IMG/VR virus record: IMGVR_UViG_3300007512_002775
Coordinates: 1-64,000 of that record
Reading direction: 5' to 3' (one strand)
DNA length: 64,000 nt
From: a virus
The position numbers were made by a program, and so were the translations under genes. Positions 32,435-41,015 of this stretch are shown in pieces. Numbering within the stretch: the stretch's first letter is position 1; each line of letters starts with the position of its first letter. The notes below the pieces were generated by a model, which searched no databases, had not been told where the DNA came from, and saw only the letters and a list, made by a program, of their open reading frames with translations.

Positions 32435-32724
32435 TTTCGTCTGACGTTGATGGAATTTAAAATATCTGCAATGCCAGCCTGAAATCTCGGGTCTTTAGCG
32501 GTCTTTTGGAGAACTTCTTCAGAGGTAGGCAGATCGTTAATTTGATGGACTGGTTTTGCAATCTTTTTCAGAGCCGACAAAAATACGTTTCGAGCGGTTG
32601 CATGATTCATCTTATGGCCGTTTTTAGTCATGACATTAGCGATAGTTCGGTAATCCTCTCCTCCGGCAAATGTCTTGTTCGTCGCATATCCATGCTCAGA
32701 CTTATATCCTTTAGGCATTGGCAT
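32431..32724 (-). CDS. HTH protein resembling a stand-alone sigma region 4.2
   Basis: 97 aa. After MPMPKGYKSEHGYATNKTF, the segment DYRTIANVMTKNGHKMNHAT ARNVFLSALKKIAK aligns by eye with sigma-70 region 4.2 (T-x-x-I-A-x-x-x ... R-x-x-x-x-A-L-x-K-L). It lies directly downstream of a sigma factor that lacks exactly this part, with its own AAGGAG site. It could supply -35 recognition to that sigma or be a general phage HTH protein. Confidence 0.6.
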   Translation of the reverse strand: MPMPKGYKSEHGYATNKTFAGGEDYRTIANVMTKNGHKMNHATARNVFLSALKKIAKPVHQINDLPTSEEVLQKTAKDPRFQAGIADILNSINVRRK

Positions 32725-32745
32725 GTAACTTCTCCTTATGTTTTA

Positions 32746-33453
32746 TTATAGTTCTGGCTCTGAAATCCCAAATCTCAAGCGCAGAACAGTTTCTTCTCGA
32801 GGGGAAAGCTCTGAGAGAGCTTCGCGAATGACAGCGATCATCTTACAGCGGTCCAACTCATCGCCTGGGTCTCTTGCGTCGTCGTCTACCAACACTTCGT
32901 GCAAACGACGATCAGAATTAGGATCCGATTGAAAGGCTGAGCTGTCCAGGGAAATTACCGACGAAGCAGACTTTATTAATGCCTGCAGGGTCTTAGGGCT
33001 CGTGCCTAGAAGATCGGCCACTTCCTTTTGAGTGGGTTTAAATCCGAACTCCTCTTCGTATTCTTCGATGATATTTTTCATCTTCCACAGGGTGCCTTTC
33101 GCATAAGAAGGAAGATTGATGGTACTTCCATGAGAAGCTACATGCTGACGCACAGCCTGTTTGATCCACCAACAAGCATAGGTAGAAAACTTAAACCCTT
33201 TGCGCCAATCAAATCGATCTACTGCTTTGATGAGGCCCAAAGAAGATTCTTGAATAAGATCATCTAAATCGCACCCCTTTCCAGCATACTTCTTCGCAAT
33301 ATTAATTGCCAGACGAATATTCGCCCGAATCATATGATCCCGGGCACGCTGGTCCCCAGCCTCAATTCGCTTTGATAGCTCTACTTCCTCTTCTCTCGAA
33401 AGCAAAGCAGTCTTGCCCACTTCTTTAAAATAAGCCTTTAGATCAGATGCCAT
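32746..33453 (-). CDS. Sigma-70-family RNA polymerase sigma factor lacking region 4.2
   Basis: 235 aa. Region 1.2/2 is complete: YFKEVGKTALLSREEEVELS, LDDLIQESSLGLIKAVDRFD, KFSTYACWWIKQAVRQHVAS; region 3 follows (STINLPSYAKGTLWKMKN; FKPTQKEVADLLGTS), then region 4.1 (LSPREETVLRLRFGI). The protein ends in SEPEL and two stop codons, where region 4.2, the -35-binding HTH, should begin. Truncation is clean, with no homopolymer run suggesting an error. It would direct host RNA polymerase to phage genes. Confidence 0.93.
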   Translation of the reverse strand: MASDLKAYFKEVGKTALLSREEEVELSKRIEAGDQRARDHMIRANIRLAINIAKKYAGKGCDLDDLIQESSLGLIKAVDRFDWRKGFKFSTYACWWIKQAVRQHVASHGSTINLPSYAKGTLWKMKNIIEEYEEEFGFKPTQKEVADLLGTSPKTLQALIKSASSVISLDSSAFQSDPNSDRRLHEVLVDDDARDPGDELDRCKMIAVIREALSELSPREETVLRLRFGISEPEL

Positions 33454-33454
33454 T

Positions 33455-33703
33455 TTATCGCCTATCTCCTCGGGGCTGCCTATTGTGTTGGCTAAACTTG
33501 ATTTCTCTTCGCTGTCTCATTTGCCTCTCATGATCCAGGTAACAATACTCTACTTCATGAGCGTGAGTGTCTTGTCCTAGGTTCCTAGCTTCTCGAATCG
33601 TCCTTTTAACTCTAAAAATATGACGTTGCAATTCGTCGTTTGTCATACCTCCTACCTCGTCCAATGAAAAAGTAACTACATCAAAATCGAATTTCTTGCC
33701 CAT
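33455..33703 (-). CDS. Hypothetical basic helical protein next to sigma factor
   Basis: 82 aa. MGKKFDFDVVTFSLDEVGGM then a long basic helix (RVKRTIREARNLGQDTHAHE). No family recognised; position directly before the sigma gene and after a promoter suggests a role in transcription, unproven. Confidence 0.55.
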   Translation of the reverse strand: MGKKFDFDVVTFSLDEVGGMTNDELQRHIFRVKRTIREARNLGQDTHAHEVEYCYLDHERQMRQRREIKFSQHNRQPRGDRR

Positions 33704-33745
33704 CCTGTCCTCCTATACTAAGCAGATTCCAAGCAAGTTTCTACC

Positions 33746-33774
33746 ATTATAATACTCTTTAATAGCGATTTACA
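33746..33774 (-). promoter_or_regulatory. Promoter, TGTAAA-N17-TATAAT
   Basis: On the minus strand TGTAAA (33769-33774) precedes TATAAT (33746-33751) by 17 nt, between the GroEL stop and the gene at 33703. It would drive the sigma-factor unit. Confidence 0.65.
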
Positions 33775-33785
33775 CCCCAATTGCA

Positions 33786-35414
33786 TCATAAAGTTTCAAT
33801 AAGTCCCAAATCAGAGACTGTTTCCTCACTGTAACAGATGGCACACCCTATGAGTAGCACATTACAGGCCACTGAGACCGCGTGTTGTAACGCAGAATGA
33901 ACCACAAGATGCGGATCAATAATCTTAAGGTCAATCATGTTACCAAAGCTATCTTGTGCTGCATCGTATCCCACGCCCTGCTTGTTTCGATGAACCTTTC
34001 TCACAACCATTTCCGGGATTCCTCCGGCGTTCTCTACAATTTGCCTCAAAGGAGCCGAGCATGCCTTGAGCAGCGCCTCATAACCCATCCTATAAGACTC
34101 AGATTCACACTTTTTAACTCGACATTTCGAAGCCGCACAGACTAAAGCAGTGCCTCCACCGGGTTGAATGCCCTCTTTTCTTGCAGCGCGCGCCGAATGG
34201 AGGGCATCGTCTATTCGATCTCGACGCTCCATCATTTCTCCCTCCGTCGCTCCGCCCACCCTGATGATGCCAATACCCTCAGACAACCTCCTCAGTCGTC
34301 GATTCGCTACATCCACCTCAAGTTGAGACGATGAGGGATCTTCTAAAATGGCCTTAATCGATACGATTCTTTCGTCGACTTTTTGGGCATCTCTTTTGTT
34401 TTTAGTTCCTATCAGGACTGTGCCATTTTTATTAATTACAACCTTGTCCGCATAACCAAGAAAATCGCTTACATCTTGACGTTCCATCAAACCGTCATCA
34501 ATCGCTAGCACTTCTGCTCCGCATAAAGCTGCAATGTCTTGAAGCGCTATCGTCCTAGCATTCCCAAACTCAGGAGCTTTAATGGCACAAACACAGAGTG
34601 TCCCCTTCATGCGATTCAATACTAAGGTCTGTAAGGCTTCACTAGCTACATCATTGGCAACAATGAGAAGTGCGCTGTTGGTATTGGCTGCATACTCCAG
34701 TGCTGGAAGGATAGACTTAGCTGTGTTGAGCGTTTGGTTGTAAACCAATATGGCTACTCGCTCCAACTCTGCCAAGCCTTTCGCTTGATCAGTCACAAAG
34801 TATGGACTGAGGAACCCTCTATCTATAACAGCTCCTTCCACTATTTCCAAGGAAGTATCGAATCCTTTCGCTTGTTCTACTGAGATGGCGCCGTCGTCTC
34901 CTACGGCGTCTAGCGCTTCAGCGATCAATTCTCCGATTGTAACTTCTCCATTAGCAGAAATAGTTGCCACACTAATGAGATCATCCCGGCCGTCAACACC
35001 CAACCTCGTTTGGTCTAACGCGCTTAAAACATCTAGCGACGCAGCTTCTATTCCAGCACAGAGCTGCCTAACATCAACATCAGTAAGAAGGAGTCGCGCG
35101 CCCTCGTGCAAGATAGCTTGTGCCAAGACTGTTGCAGTAGTGGTACCATCCCCAGCGACTTCAGCAGATCTTTGAGCTGCCTCCTTTACTAGTTGGGCAC
35201 CCAAGTTCTCGAAGGGATCCAACAGCGATATCGCATTAGCCACAGACACGCCATCCTTAGTGAGGTGCGGAGGTGCCCCAGGCCGAAAAATAGCAACATT
35301 TTTTCCTTTGGGCCCTAAAGTAACTTTGACTGCATTGGCCAAAGTATCAACCCCACGGATAATCTTACTCCTAGCTTCAGAATCAAATTTTACATCGGTT
35401 ACATCGTGAATCAT
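33786..35414 (-). CDS. groEL: GroEL-type chaperonin
   Basis: 542 aa. VTLGPKGKNVAI, TKDGVSVA, AGDGTTTATVLAQAI (nucleotide-binding), GGATEGEMMERRDRIDDALHSARAA and PGGGTALVCA are the hallmark blocks, and the catalytic D-G-T-T-T is intact. Apical-domain hydrophobic segments are present. The C-terminus lacks the GGM tail, and no groES is adjacent. Phage GroEL proteins may fold capsid proteins alone or with host GroES. It overlaps the next upstream gene by 4 nt. Confidence 0.96.
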   Translation of the reverse strand: MIHDVTDVKFDSEARSKIIRGVDTLANAVKVTLGPKGKNVAIFRPGAPPHLTKDGVSVANAISLLDPFENLGAQLVKEAAQRSAEVAGDGTTTATVLAQAILHEGARLLLTDVDVRQLCAGIEAASLDVLSALDQTRLGVDGRDDLISVATISANGEVTIGELIAEALDAVGDDGAISVEQAKGFDTSLEIVEGAVIDRGFLSPYFVTDQAKGLAELERVAILVYNQTLNTAKSILPALEYAANTNSALLIVANDVASEALQTLVLNRMKGTLCVCAIKAPEFGNARTIALQDIAALCGAEVLAIDDGLMERQDVSDFLGYADKVVINKNGTVLIGTKNKRDAQKVDERIVSIKAILEDPSSSQLEVDVANRRLRRLSEGIGIIRVGGATEGEMMERRDRIDDALHSARAARKEGIQPGGGTALVCAASKCRVKKCESESYRMGYEALLKACSAPLRQIVENAGGIPEMVVRKVHRNKQGVGYDAAQDSFGNMIDLKIIDPHLVVHSALQHAVSVACNVLLIGCAICYSEETVSDLGLIETL

Positions 35415-35605
35415 CCTTTGAGGATTCTCTTATTGGATTCAGTAATGAGATCTGCCTCTCCGACCACTCGACGCTCATTAGTCACTGCATTTTCAGCGAT
35501 AACTAAATCTCCTGTAACAAAAGCGACCTCCTGCTCAGATAACAATCCTTTTTCGCGAAGGATCCCCAGTTGTTGAGGCGTCAATATTTGCTTGAAGCTT
35601 GTCAT
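35411..35605 (-). CDS. Hypothetical small protein upstream of groEL, 64 aa
   Basis: MTSFKQILTPQQLGILREKG then EQEVAFVTGDLVIAENAVTN. No family recognised. It is not GroES-like in sequence. It overlaps the exonuclease gene by 71 nt and groEL by 4 nt. Confidence 0.5.
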   Translation of the reverse strand: MTSFKQILTPQQLGILREKGLLSEQEVAFVTGDLVIAENAVTNERRVVGEADLITESNKRILKG

Positions 35606-36392
35606 TTAAAATCTCCATAGTTGTTTTCCATTTTATCCACGCTTTACCAATTATGCTTTTAAATCGGTATTCCGTAAATGTGCTTTTGACGGTGGCCTCG
35701 TTAAATCTATTTGTTACAATTTCCCACAGGGCACAGTCAGGCTGGATGTCTGCTAAACGGATTTGGGCTTTGGCAGACTCAAAAATATCTCTGCGCGCAG
35801 TGTCCGCATCTAAAAATTGCCTAAGAATGTCCAAGTCCTCGCAAAGAGAAAATGCTCTCTTTGCGCCGATCCCACGAATTCCCTTGACATTGTCTGCTGG
35901 ATCTCCCTTTAGGGCTTTCCATGTGACATAATCTACGGGCCACTTCTCGATAAATTTTTTCTTTATCGGATTCCATAGAGAAATATTGCCTTTTTCTAAC
36001 AGTTGAATGAAATCTGTATCAGAGGAGAGAATAACAATATCATCCTCAGAGCTAAGAGCCTCACAGAGGTAACCGATCACATCATCGCACTCATAATTAG
36101 GGTGGCGAATAAAAATGAATGGAAATTTTTCGCTCAATTCGAATATTTCTCTTTTTTGCCGCAAAAATGCTTCATCGACTTCTGAGGGCCGATGAGCTTT
36201 GTAATCCTCGTTTAACGCTAAACGGTGCCGCGGATGGCCTTCTGATACTAGGTAAACCAGATCTGGGGAGTGACGATCTATTTCGGATTTCACCGATCGG
36301 AAGAAATTAAAAACCGTAGAATACTCTCCTGAACCAAAGCTATGACGCGCACGATGAATCATGTTGTAAGCATCAATTATCAGAATTTTCAT
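35535..36392 (-). CDS. 5'-3' exonuclease / flap endonuclease (T4 RNase H-like)
   Basis: 285 aa. LIIDAYNMIHRARHSF, YKAHRPSEVDEAFLRQKREIF, NYECDDVIGYLCEAL, VILSSDTDFIQLL and GDPADNVKGIRGIGAKRAFSL are the conserved acidic motifs and the H3TH of the FEN/5'-exonuclease family. It removes RNA primers or flaps during replication. The C-terminal 80 residues are specific to this protein. Confidence 0.93.
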   Translation of the reverse strand: MKILIIDAYNMIHRARHSFGSGEYSTVFNFFRSVKSEIDRHSPDLVYLVSEGHPRHRLALNEDYKAHRPSEVDEAFLRQKREIFELSEKFPFIFIRHPNYECDDVIGYLCEALSSEDDIVILSSDTDFIQLLEKGNISLWNPIKKKFIEKWPVDYVTWKALKGDPADNVKGIRGIGAKRAFSLCEDLDILRQFLDADTARRDIFESAKAQIRLADIQPDCALWEIVTNRFNEATVKSTFTEYRFKSIIGKAWIKWKTTMEILNDKLQANIDASTTGDPSRKRIVI

Positions 36393-36795
36393 TCAAGTAC
36401 TCCTCGGGAACTTTCACGTTAACTTTTGCCAACTGGCCATCAGGAAGCACCACTTGAGTAAAGCCCTCTTGAGAAGAAATGTCATCTAAAGAATTTGGGG
36501 TGCCTACGGTACCGAACGCCTCATTGGCAAACTGTTGGGCTTGGGTGATGCCGGCATCTATCATTTGTTCTGCGCGTGCCATTAAATGTTTCCTTACATC
36601 ATCAAGCTGCAAAAAATATAATGCGCCTAATTTTTCTAAAACGGCCGGCTTCCTATTAGGAAATTCAATCTTATGGGTAGTGGTTTCTCCATCTAGAGTT
36701 CTGCTCACTATCTGTTCATTGACACGCGCTGGAAGTACGATTTTTTCTTTCGAATCAATAATGTAGATAACAGTTCCCACCTCAATTTGCATCAA
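36373..36795 (-). CDS. Hypothetical protein with SH3-like N-terminus, 140 aa
   Basis: MMQIEVGTVIYIIDSKEKIV then VLPARVNEQI resembles the small barrel family, followed by a helical second half (HLMARAEQMIDAGITQAQQF). Overlaps the exonuclease by 20 nt and the PD-(D/E)XK gene by 14 nt. Function unknown. Confidence 0.55.
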   Translation of the reverse strand: MMQIEVGTVIYIIDSKEKIVLPARVNEQIVSRTLDGETTTHKIEFPNRKPAVLEKLGALYFLQLDDVRKHLMARAEQMIDAGITQAQQFANEAFGTVGTPNSLDDISSQEGFTQVVLPDGQLAKVNVKVPEEYLNENSDN

Positions 36796-37444
36796 GGGCC
36801 TCCGGGACGTACGTATAAGACGCAGGAGCGGCTTTCCAATAGTCCAATCTTTTTTGGAGCCTACAACGTTGTTTAGGAGTCAGGGAGCGCTTGGTCATAG
36901 CTGCCCGAATAGTCTTTAAATGCTTCTCTCTGTTGTTCTGGGCTTGCCCTACTAAAACTCTGCATTTTTTCATGCCTTTGTGCTTATACATCGCTACTTT
37001 CCCACGAGAACCGTTAGAAAGTGGTCGAAAGTCATCGACAGTTAAATTTTCAAAGTGGAGTACCACAAATTTTTCGAAATTATCGTCTGCTACAACATAC
37101 AAATAATCGAGTGATTCCTTTTGGAGAAGAGTCTCGTAATCTGAATGGAAACTAATGGCACCGCTTTGATGACGGCTCGTTAACTTACACTCCAGCTCTT
37201 TATCCAAGCCTCCGATAACAATGTCTGCTTGGCCTGTTCGGCCGTCATAAGTCACACCTTCTTGGGCACGAGATATAACGTCGGCAAAGAATTTCTCATG
37301 CGCTTGGGACATCACAATATTTCTGCGGCCCAAATTCTGCATTAAATCAAATCCATGCTTGGAAAATAATTCACTACATTCTGCGTGGAAGGTGCGCATC
37401 TGGCGCAATGCATCAATAGACTGTTCTCGACTCAAATATGACAT
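36782..37444 (-). CDS. PD-(D/E)XK-like nuclease
   Basis: 220 aa. GQADIVIGGLDKELECKLTS has the D ... E-x-K catalytic pattern of PD-(D/E)XK nucleases, about residues 75-95, and a YLYVVADD strand follows. The C-terminus is rich in basic helices. It could be a repair or restriction-type nuclease. It is the first gene after a strong promoter. Confidence 0.65.
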   Translation of the reverse strand: MSYLSREQSIDALRQMRTFHAECSELFSKHGFDLMQNLGRRNIVMSQAHEKFFADVISRAQEGVTYDGRTGQADIVIGGLDKELECKLTSRHQSGAISFHSDYETLLQKESLDYLYVVADDNFEKFVVLHFENLTVDDFRPLSNGSRGKVAMYKHKGMKKCRVLVGQAQNNREKHLKTIRAAMTKRSLTPKQRCRLQKRLDYWKAAPASYTYVPEALDAN

Positions 37445-37477
37445 AAAACTAATTCCTCCGACATGTATTTCGTTAAT

Positions 37478-37505
37478 ATTATAACATGTCAGGAACTTAT
37501 TTACA
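37478..37505 (-). promoter_or_regulatory. Promoter, TGTAAA-N16-TATAAT
   Basis: On the minus strand TGTAAA (37500-37505) precedes TATAAT (37478-37483) by 16 nt, 34 nt upstream of the gene at 37444. It would drive the exonuclease/groEL unit. Confidence 0.7.
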
Positions 37506-37510
37506 CCATT

Positions 37511-37882
37511 CTATTGAACTTCTCCGGCATGGGGTTGGCCAACTAAATTATCTTTGATTCGATAATTAATATCTAAGCCTTTTTTAAAAGCAACTCCCAA
37601 GGGTTCTAAGTCTAAAGCTGCCCTTACTTTGTCGTAAGTTTCTGAGTCTAGATTCTCCTTGAGAACCAGCATATCTGCATATTGATGCAAGTCTAGAACA
37701 GAAACAGGCAAATCTTCGCCTTCTGGTCCCGGTTCGATCTCACCGGTCTCCCTAGACTCGAATATGAAGATAACTTTTGGCATTTCCTCTTCAGGAGGAA
37801 CAGGGATAAATGGAATACTAGTTGTTAAAGAATCGTCCAACTCCCCTTCATACATAATCTCTGGGATCCAGTGCTTGCTCAT
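37511..37882 (-). CDS. Hypothetical acidic protein, 123 aa
   Basis: MSKHWIPEIMYEGELDDSLT followed by a proline-rich and acidic region, and AALDLEPLGVAFKKGLDINY. No family recognised. Probably part of the virion-protein region because of its position. Confidence 0.5.
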   Translation of the reverse strand: MSKHWIPEIMYEGELDDSLTTSIPFIPVPPEEEMPKVIFIFESRETGEIEPGPEGEDLPVSVLDLHQYADMLVLKENLDSETYDKVRAALDLEPLGVAFKKGLDINYRIKDNLVGQPHAGEVQ

Positions 37883-37941
37883 GCTTTACCTCAGGTAATC
37901 TATAACGTTTCACGCAATATTATGCGTTGCCATTTTTTTGT

Positions 37942-39240
37942 TTATTCACCTTCCACCGTAGAAGCTGCTGCAGCTTGAAGATCCTCTTTGGCTTTCTGAA
38001 CATCTTGCAAGAGCTCTTTACCACCTGGGGTGGTCATCAACGCGTTGGCGATCGCTTCTGTAGGCTCTTTTTCTTGGAGAGCCGCCATAGCTTTCTGGAG
38101 GAGTAGCGGTTTTCCGGTAGTTAGTTGCTCGTCAAAATTCTTCTTTGCATTAACAAAGACCACTTTCTCTGCCGCAGTCAAGGCTTCCTCATCAGATATA
38201 TCCGGCACTTCTTCTCCTTGGCCACCTTTTTGTTGAGCAGCTTGCTGGCGAAATTCTTCAGACTGGGCCATCTTTTGCGCGGTCTGCTTTATTTCTGCGG
38301 ACATTGCTTCTAGCCCTGTCGCTCCTAAATCTAAACCCTTTTCAGCGGCCTTATCAATTATCGATAAAAAAGTATCAACATCGGTCGCTTTTTCCAGGCT
38401 GTTTATCACTTGAAGCTGCAAAATAACCGGTGGGACTGTGCCATCCTCTGCAGCCACGCCTATCTCTTCCATGTAGTCAGCCTGGATCTCTTCTAGCTCC
38501 TGGGCTTGCTTAGCGAATATCTCATCCAAGCCTGTTTCATCGAAATAAGTTTTCAGAGCGTCTTCCAAGTTGGGTTTTTGATCATCGCCTGCTGCAGGCT
38601 CAGCTTCTTGCTCTAAGAGGAGCCTGCCTGCCACGATATCGATCGCCTCGTTGGTACCAAGGTAAAAAAGGCCAGCTAGCTTTTGAAGCAGACTCTTGTC
38701 TTTGCCACCGGCAGCCGCTCCTGCGGCGCCGGCTTTTTTGGCGCCCCCTCCGGAGGCGGGCTCTTGCACGTCGCCACCCACAATGAGGCCGGCCAAAGGT
38801 ATTCGCCAGCCGGATTGATCCAAGTAATCATAAATGTTGTCCGCTTTATCCCAGATTTGCATTGCAGCTTCCGAAGCAATATAATAGTGAGGAGCCAAGA
38901 CGAGTGCAATAATGTCAGCATCGCCACTCGCCAGGGCCTCCTGGTTCTTTTTGAGTATCGGTTCCCACTTCTTCTTGATCTTTTCGTGTCGGTCATCGTA
39001 TTTTGCTGATGCTTTTTCCACAGCTTCCGGACTAAAGGCGAAGAGCAGGTCCAAAGAAAATTTTGCTGCACTGAGTATGTCTTGACCAGTGAGTTTAGCC
39101 GCGTCAACGATGTCAGCAAACGGTTCTACAAAAGCTTTATAGAGGCTCTCCTCATTGAGCTGTCTGGCTTTGACGATCGCGCTGCGGTGGGCCTGCCGGA
39201 TCTTTTGCTTGTAGATGGCCTCAGTAAGTTTTTGGTTCAT
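37942..39240 (-). CDS. Probable virion/structural protein with internal LLLEQ motif
   Basis: 432 aa from the ATG at 39240 (frame to 39246). Mostly helical and Ala/Glu/Gln/Lys-rich. A Gly/Ala-rich linker (about 168-182) is followed by GRLLLEQEAEP, the motif shared with the proteins at 1320, 43891, 46616 and 49811. N-terminal MNQKLTEAIYKQKIRQAH is tag-like. Candidate internal head or scaffold protein; no homology recognised. Confidence 0.55.
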   Translation of the reverse strand: MNQKLTEAIYKQKIRQAHRSAIVKARQLNEESLYKAFVEPFADIVDAAKLTGQDILSAAKFSLDLLFAFSPEAVEKASAKYDDRHEKIKKKWEPILKKNQEALASGDADIIALVLAPHYYIASEAAMQIWDKADNIYDYLDQSGWRIPLAGLIVGGDVQEPASGGGAKKAGAAGAAAGGKDKSLLQKLAGLFYLGTNEAIDIVAGRLLLEQEAEPAAGDDQKPNLEDALKTYFDETGLDEIFAKQAQELEEIQADYMEEIGVAAEDGTVPPVILQLQVINSLEKATDVDTFLSIIDKAAEKGLDLGATGLEAMSAEIKQTAQKMAQSEEFRQQAAQQKGGQGEEVPDISDEEALTAAEKVVFVNAKKNFDEQLTTGKPLLLQKAMAALQEKEPTEAIANALMTTPGGKELLQDVQKAKEDLQAAAASTVEGE

Positions 39241-39291
39241 AAACACCTCAGGTAATAATTATACTGTAACCAGCGGAGAGGTATATACAAC

Positions 39292-39897
39292 ATGTACATA
39301 GGACTAGTGCCCATGGCCGCCAAACCATACCACGCCGGCCATCATTGGCTTGTAGAGAAGGCAGCAGGCGAAAATGACCACGTCATTCTATTCGTCTCAA
39401 CCTCAGATCGAAAAAGAAAAGGCGAAAAACCCATCTTAGGCCGTGACATGGTAAGAGTGTGGCAGGAAGAATTGGAGCCAGTAATGCCGGCCAACGTAGA
39501 GATCCGATACGGGGGCTCTCCGGTACAAAACGTCTACAAAGAGATCCAAGAAGCAGGGGAAATCGGCTCCGAGGACACTTACTTCGTCTACTCCGATGCG
39601 GCGGATACCGCTCTAAACTACCCAGAAAAGAACCGGATCCGCTGGATGGAGCCTCTCTACGGCTTGGGCCAAGTACGATTCCCTGGAGAGGAGGATCCGG
39701 CCGGTTTCACCCGAGGAGAAGGGTCGCCGAACGTGAGCGGCACTGCCATGAGGCAGGCCATACAAGGGTGTGACATGGAGGCCTTTCGTGCAGGCCTTCC
39801 TGATGGAGTCGATGCCGAAAATGTTTACAACATCCTCTGCGGAAAAGTCAATGAGCGATACCTACGCACGTATGTACGAGCAATCATCGCCGGCTGA
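39292..39897 (+). CDS. NMNAT/cytidylyltransferase-like nucleotidyltransferase
   Basis: 201 aa on the plus strand. MAAKPYHAGHHWLVEKAA gives the H-x-G-H nucleotide-binding motif; SPNVSGTAMRQAIQ is the C-terminal S-x-T-x2-R block; FVSTSDRKRKGEKPI fits the family. It may act in NAD synthesis or another nucleotidyl transfer. The last 11 residues, RTYVRAIIAG, resemble the tag and match the C-terminus of the 42535 protein (RTYIKSMILAG). Confidence 0.75.
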   Translation: MYIGLVPMAAKPYHAGHHWLVEKAAGENDHVILFVSTSDRKRKGEKPILGRDMVRVWQEELEPVMPANVEIRYGGSPVQNVYKEIQEAGEIGSEDTYFVYSDAADTALNYPEKNRIRWMEPLYGLGQVRFPGEEDPAGFTRGEGSPNVSGTAMRQAIQGCDMEAFRAGLPDGVDAENVYNILCGKVNERYLRTYVRAIIAG

Positions 39898-40398
39898 TCA
39901 GTGCGGGATCAGATGAGACTCAAAATCAACATCTAGAGGCGCGATGGCTCGGCCGATGGCTTGAATGTTCTCAGGATTATCCTCAAACAATCGAACAGCA
40001 TCAAACTCGCCGTCCTTGAGGCGGCCCAAAACGTACAGAGCTTTGGCCATCGGATTAGAGGTGCCAGTCGCTCGTACATCGATCCCCGGAACCCCGTTGT
40101 CAGCCATGAACTGGCGAACCGGTTCGTCCTCAGCGCGCGCCGTGAGGATGGCCACTGAGTCCAGTCCATCTTGGGCGACTGCGGCCTTTAGCTCGCCGAA
40201 GACGTCGTCGATGATCTGCGCATCGACCGGATACACATCGAACTCATCAAAGTCGAATTCTTCGTCTCCTTGCGGATGGTACTGTGCATACTCATCGGAT
40301 GTGAGAGCTTCGCGAGTACCGTCCGGACGAATCAAGTAGATCACGGCTTCTGACCTGACGAGAGTATCGTCAAAGTCGAATATGTGCAAAATAGCCAT
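39898..40398 (-). CDS. HAD-superfamily phosphatase-like protein
   Basis: 166 aa. HIFDFDDTLVRSE is motif I with both Asp residues; SVAILTARAED is motif II (Thr); RLFEDNPENIQAI is motif IV. The layout is like polynucleotide-kinase 3'-phosphatase or small phage HAD proteins. It converges on the nucleotidyltransferase with no gap. Substrate unknown. Confidence 0.75.
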   Translation of the reverse strand: MAILHIFDFDDTLVRSEAVIYLIRPDGTREALTSDEYAQYHPQGDEEFDFDEFDVYPVDAQIIDDVFGELKAAVAQDGLDSVAILTARAEDEPVRQFMADNGVPGIDVRATGTSNPMAKALYVLGRLKDGEFDAVRLFEDNPENIQAIGRAIAPLDVDFESHLIPH

Positions 40399-40410
40399 AT
40401 TCTTAAATAG

Positions 40411-40438
40411 ATCTTAATTGGGGAGTTTGGTATTTACA
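40411..40438 (-). promoter_or_regulatory. Promoter, TGTAAA-N16-TAAGAT
   Basis: On the minus strand TGTAAA (40433-40438) precedes TAAGAT (40411-40416) by 16 nt, 13 nt upstream of the HAD gene at 40398. Confidence 0.55.
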
Positions 40439-40444
40439 ACCAGA

Positions 40445-40756
40445 TCAGAACGTTTCAGGGAGGCGGGTCCAGACCCTCTCTCCCCATTCCACTCGATCGC
40501 TGCCGTGCACTCCGGCGTTTTCGAGCTCGACGTCGATCAAGCTTTGGATCGCATCCTCGTCCGCAATGTCGACGGCTCCTGCATCGATGGCGTTGATGAC
40601 TATCAAAGCCACATCATCCAAAGTCTCTCCGGATGCCGATCGCATGTGAGGGCCATCCCATGCACCGGGAGGCCATCGGATGCCAGGCCGCAACTGGCCT
40701 TCGCTCAGCAGACTCTCTCTGATGATCCGCCTGAGCTTGTTTTCGGTGATCCTCAT
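40445..40756 (-). CDS. Tagged protein (MRITENKLRRIIRESLLSE), 103 aa
   Basis: Start at the ATG at 40756; the frame is open to 40834 but only this start gives the tag. The body is acidic (SLIDVELENAGVHGSDR). No family recognised. One base separates it from the next tagged gene. Confidence 0.6.
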   Translation of the reverse strand: MRITENKLRRIIRESLLSEGQLRPGIRWPPGAWDGPHMRSASGETLDDVALIVINAIDAGAVDIADEDAIQSLIDVELENAGVHGSDRVEWGERVWTRLPETF

Positions 40757-40757
40757 C

Positions 40758-41015
40758 TTAAACGTAGACTCCCTGCGAGGGAACATTCCGGCGGAGCCGG
40801 CTCTCAACATCCCTGAGGGCTGCAGCGAGGGCATCCACTACGGCACCGTCTTCGAGATCCAGATCGGTATACATCTGTTCTTCATACAGCATCTCTAGGA
40901 TGTGATCAGCCATGCTCTGCTGCAGATCTGCCATCTCCGGGTCGATCTGCTCGGATACAAGCTTCCGCTTCTCTTCGCGGATGATCCGTCTTAGCTGTCG
41001 TTTTGTTACTTTCAC
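40758..41015 (-). CDS. Tagged protein (MKVTKRQLRRIIREEKRKL), 85 aa
   Basis: N-terminal tag, then an acidic helical body (EMADLQQSMADHILEMLYEE), ending RRNVPSQGVYV. AGGAG lies upstream of the start. Probably a packaged protein (inference). Confidence 0.6.
   Translation of the reverse strand: MKVTKRQLRRIIREEKRKLVSEQIDPEMADLQQSMADHILEMLYEEQMYTDLDLEDGAVVDALAAALRDVESRLRRNVPSQGVYV

Noticed and set aside
35411-35605. Small gene before groEL as a GroES
   Set aside because: The position is suggestive, but there is no mobile-loop or beta-barrel GroES pattern and at 64 aa it is too short.
38720-38755. GGCGCC repeats looking like a GC-rich hairpin
   Set aside because: They lie inside the Gly/Ala-rich linker of the 37942 gene and follow its codon use.
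39890-39912. CTGATC ... GATCAG inverted repeat between convergent genes
   Set aside because: Only 6 bp of stem and no T-run on either side; it also overlaps both stop regions, so it is too weak for a terminator.
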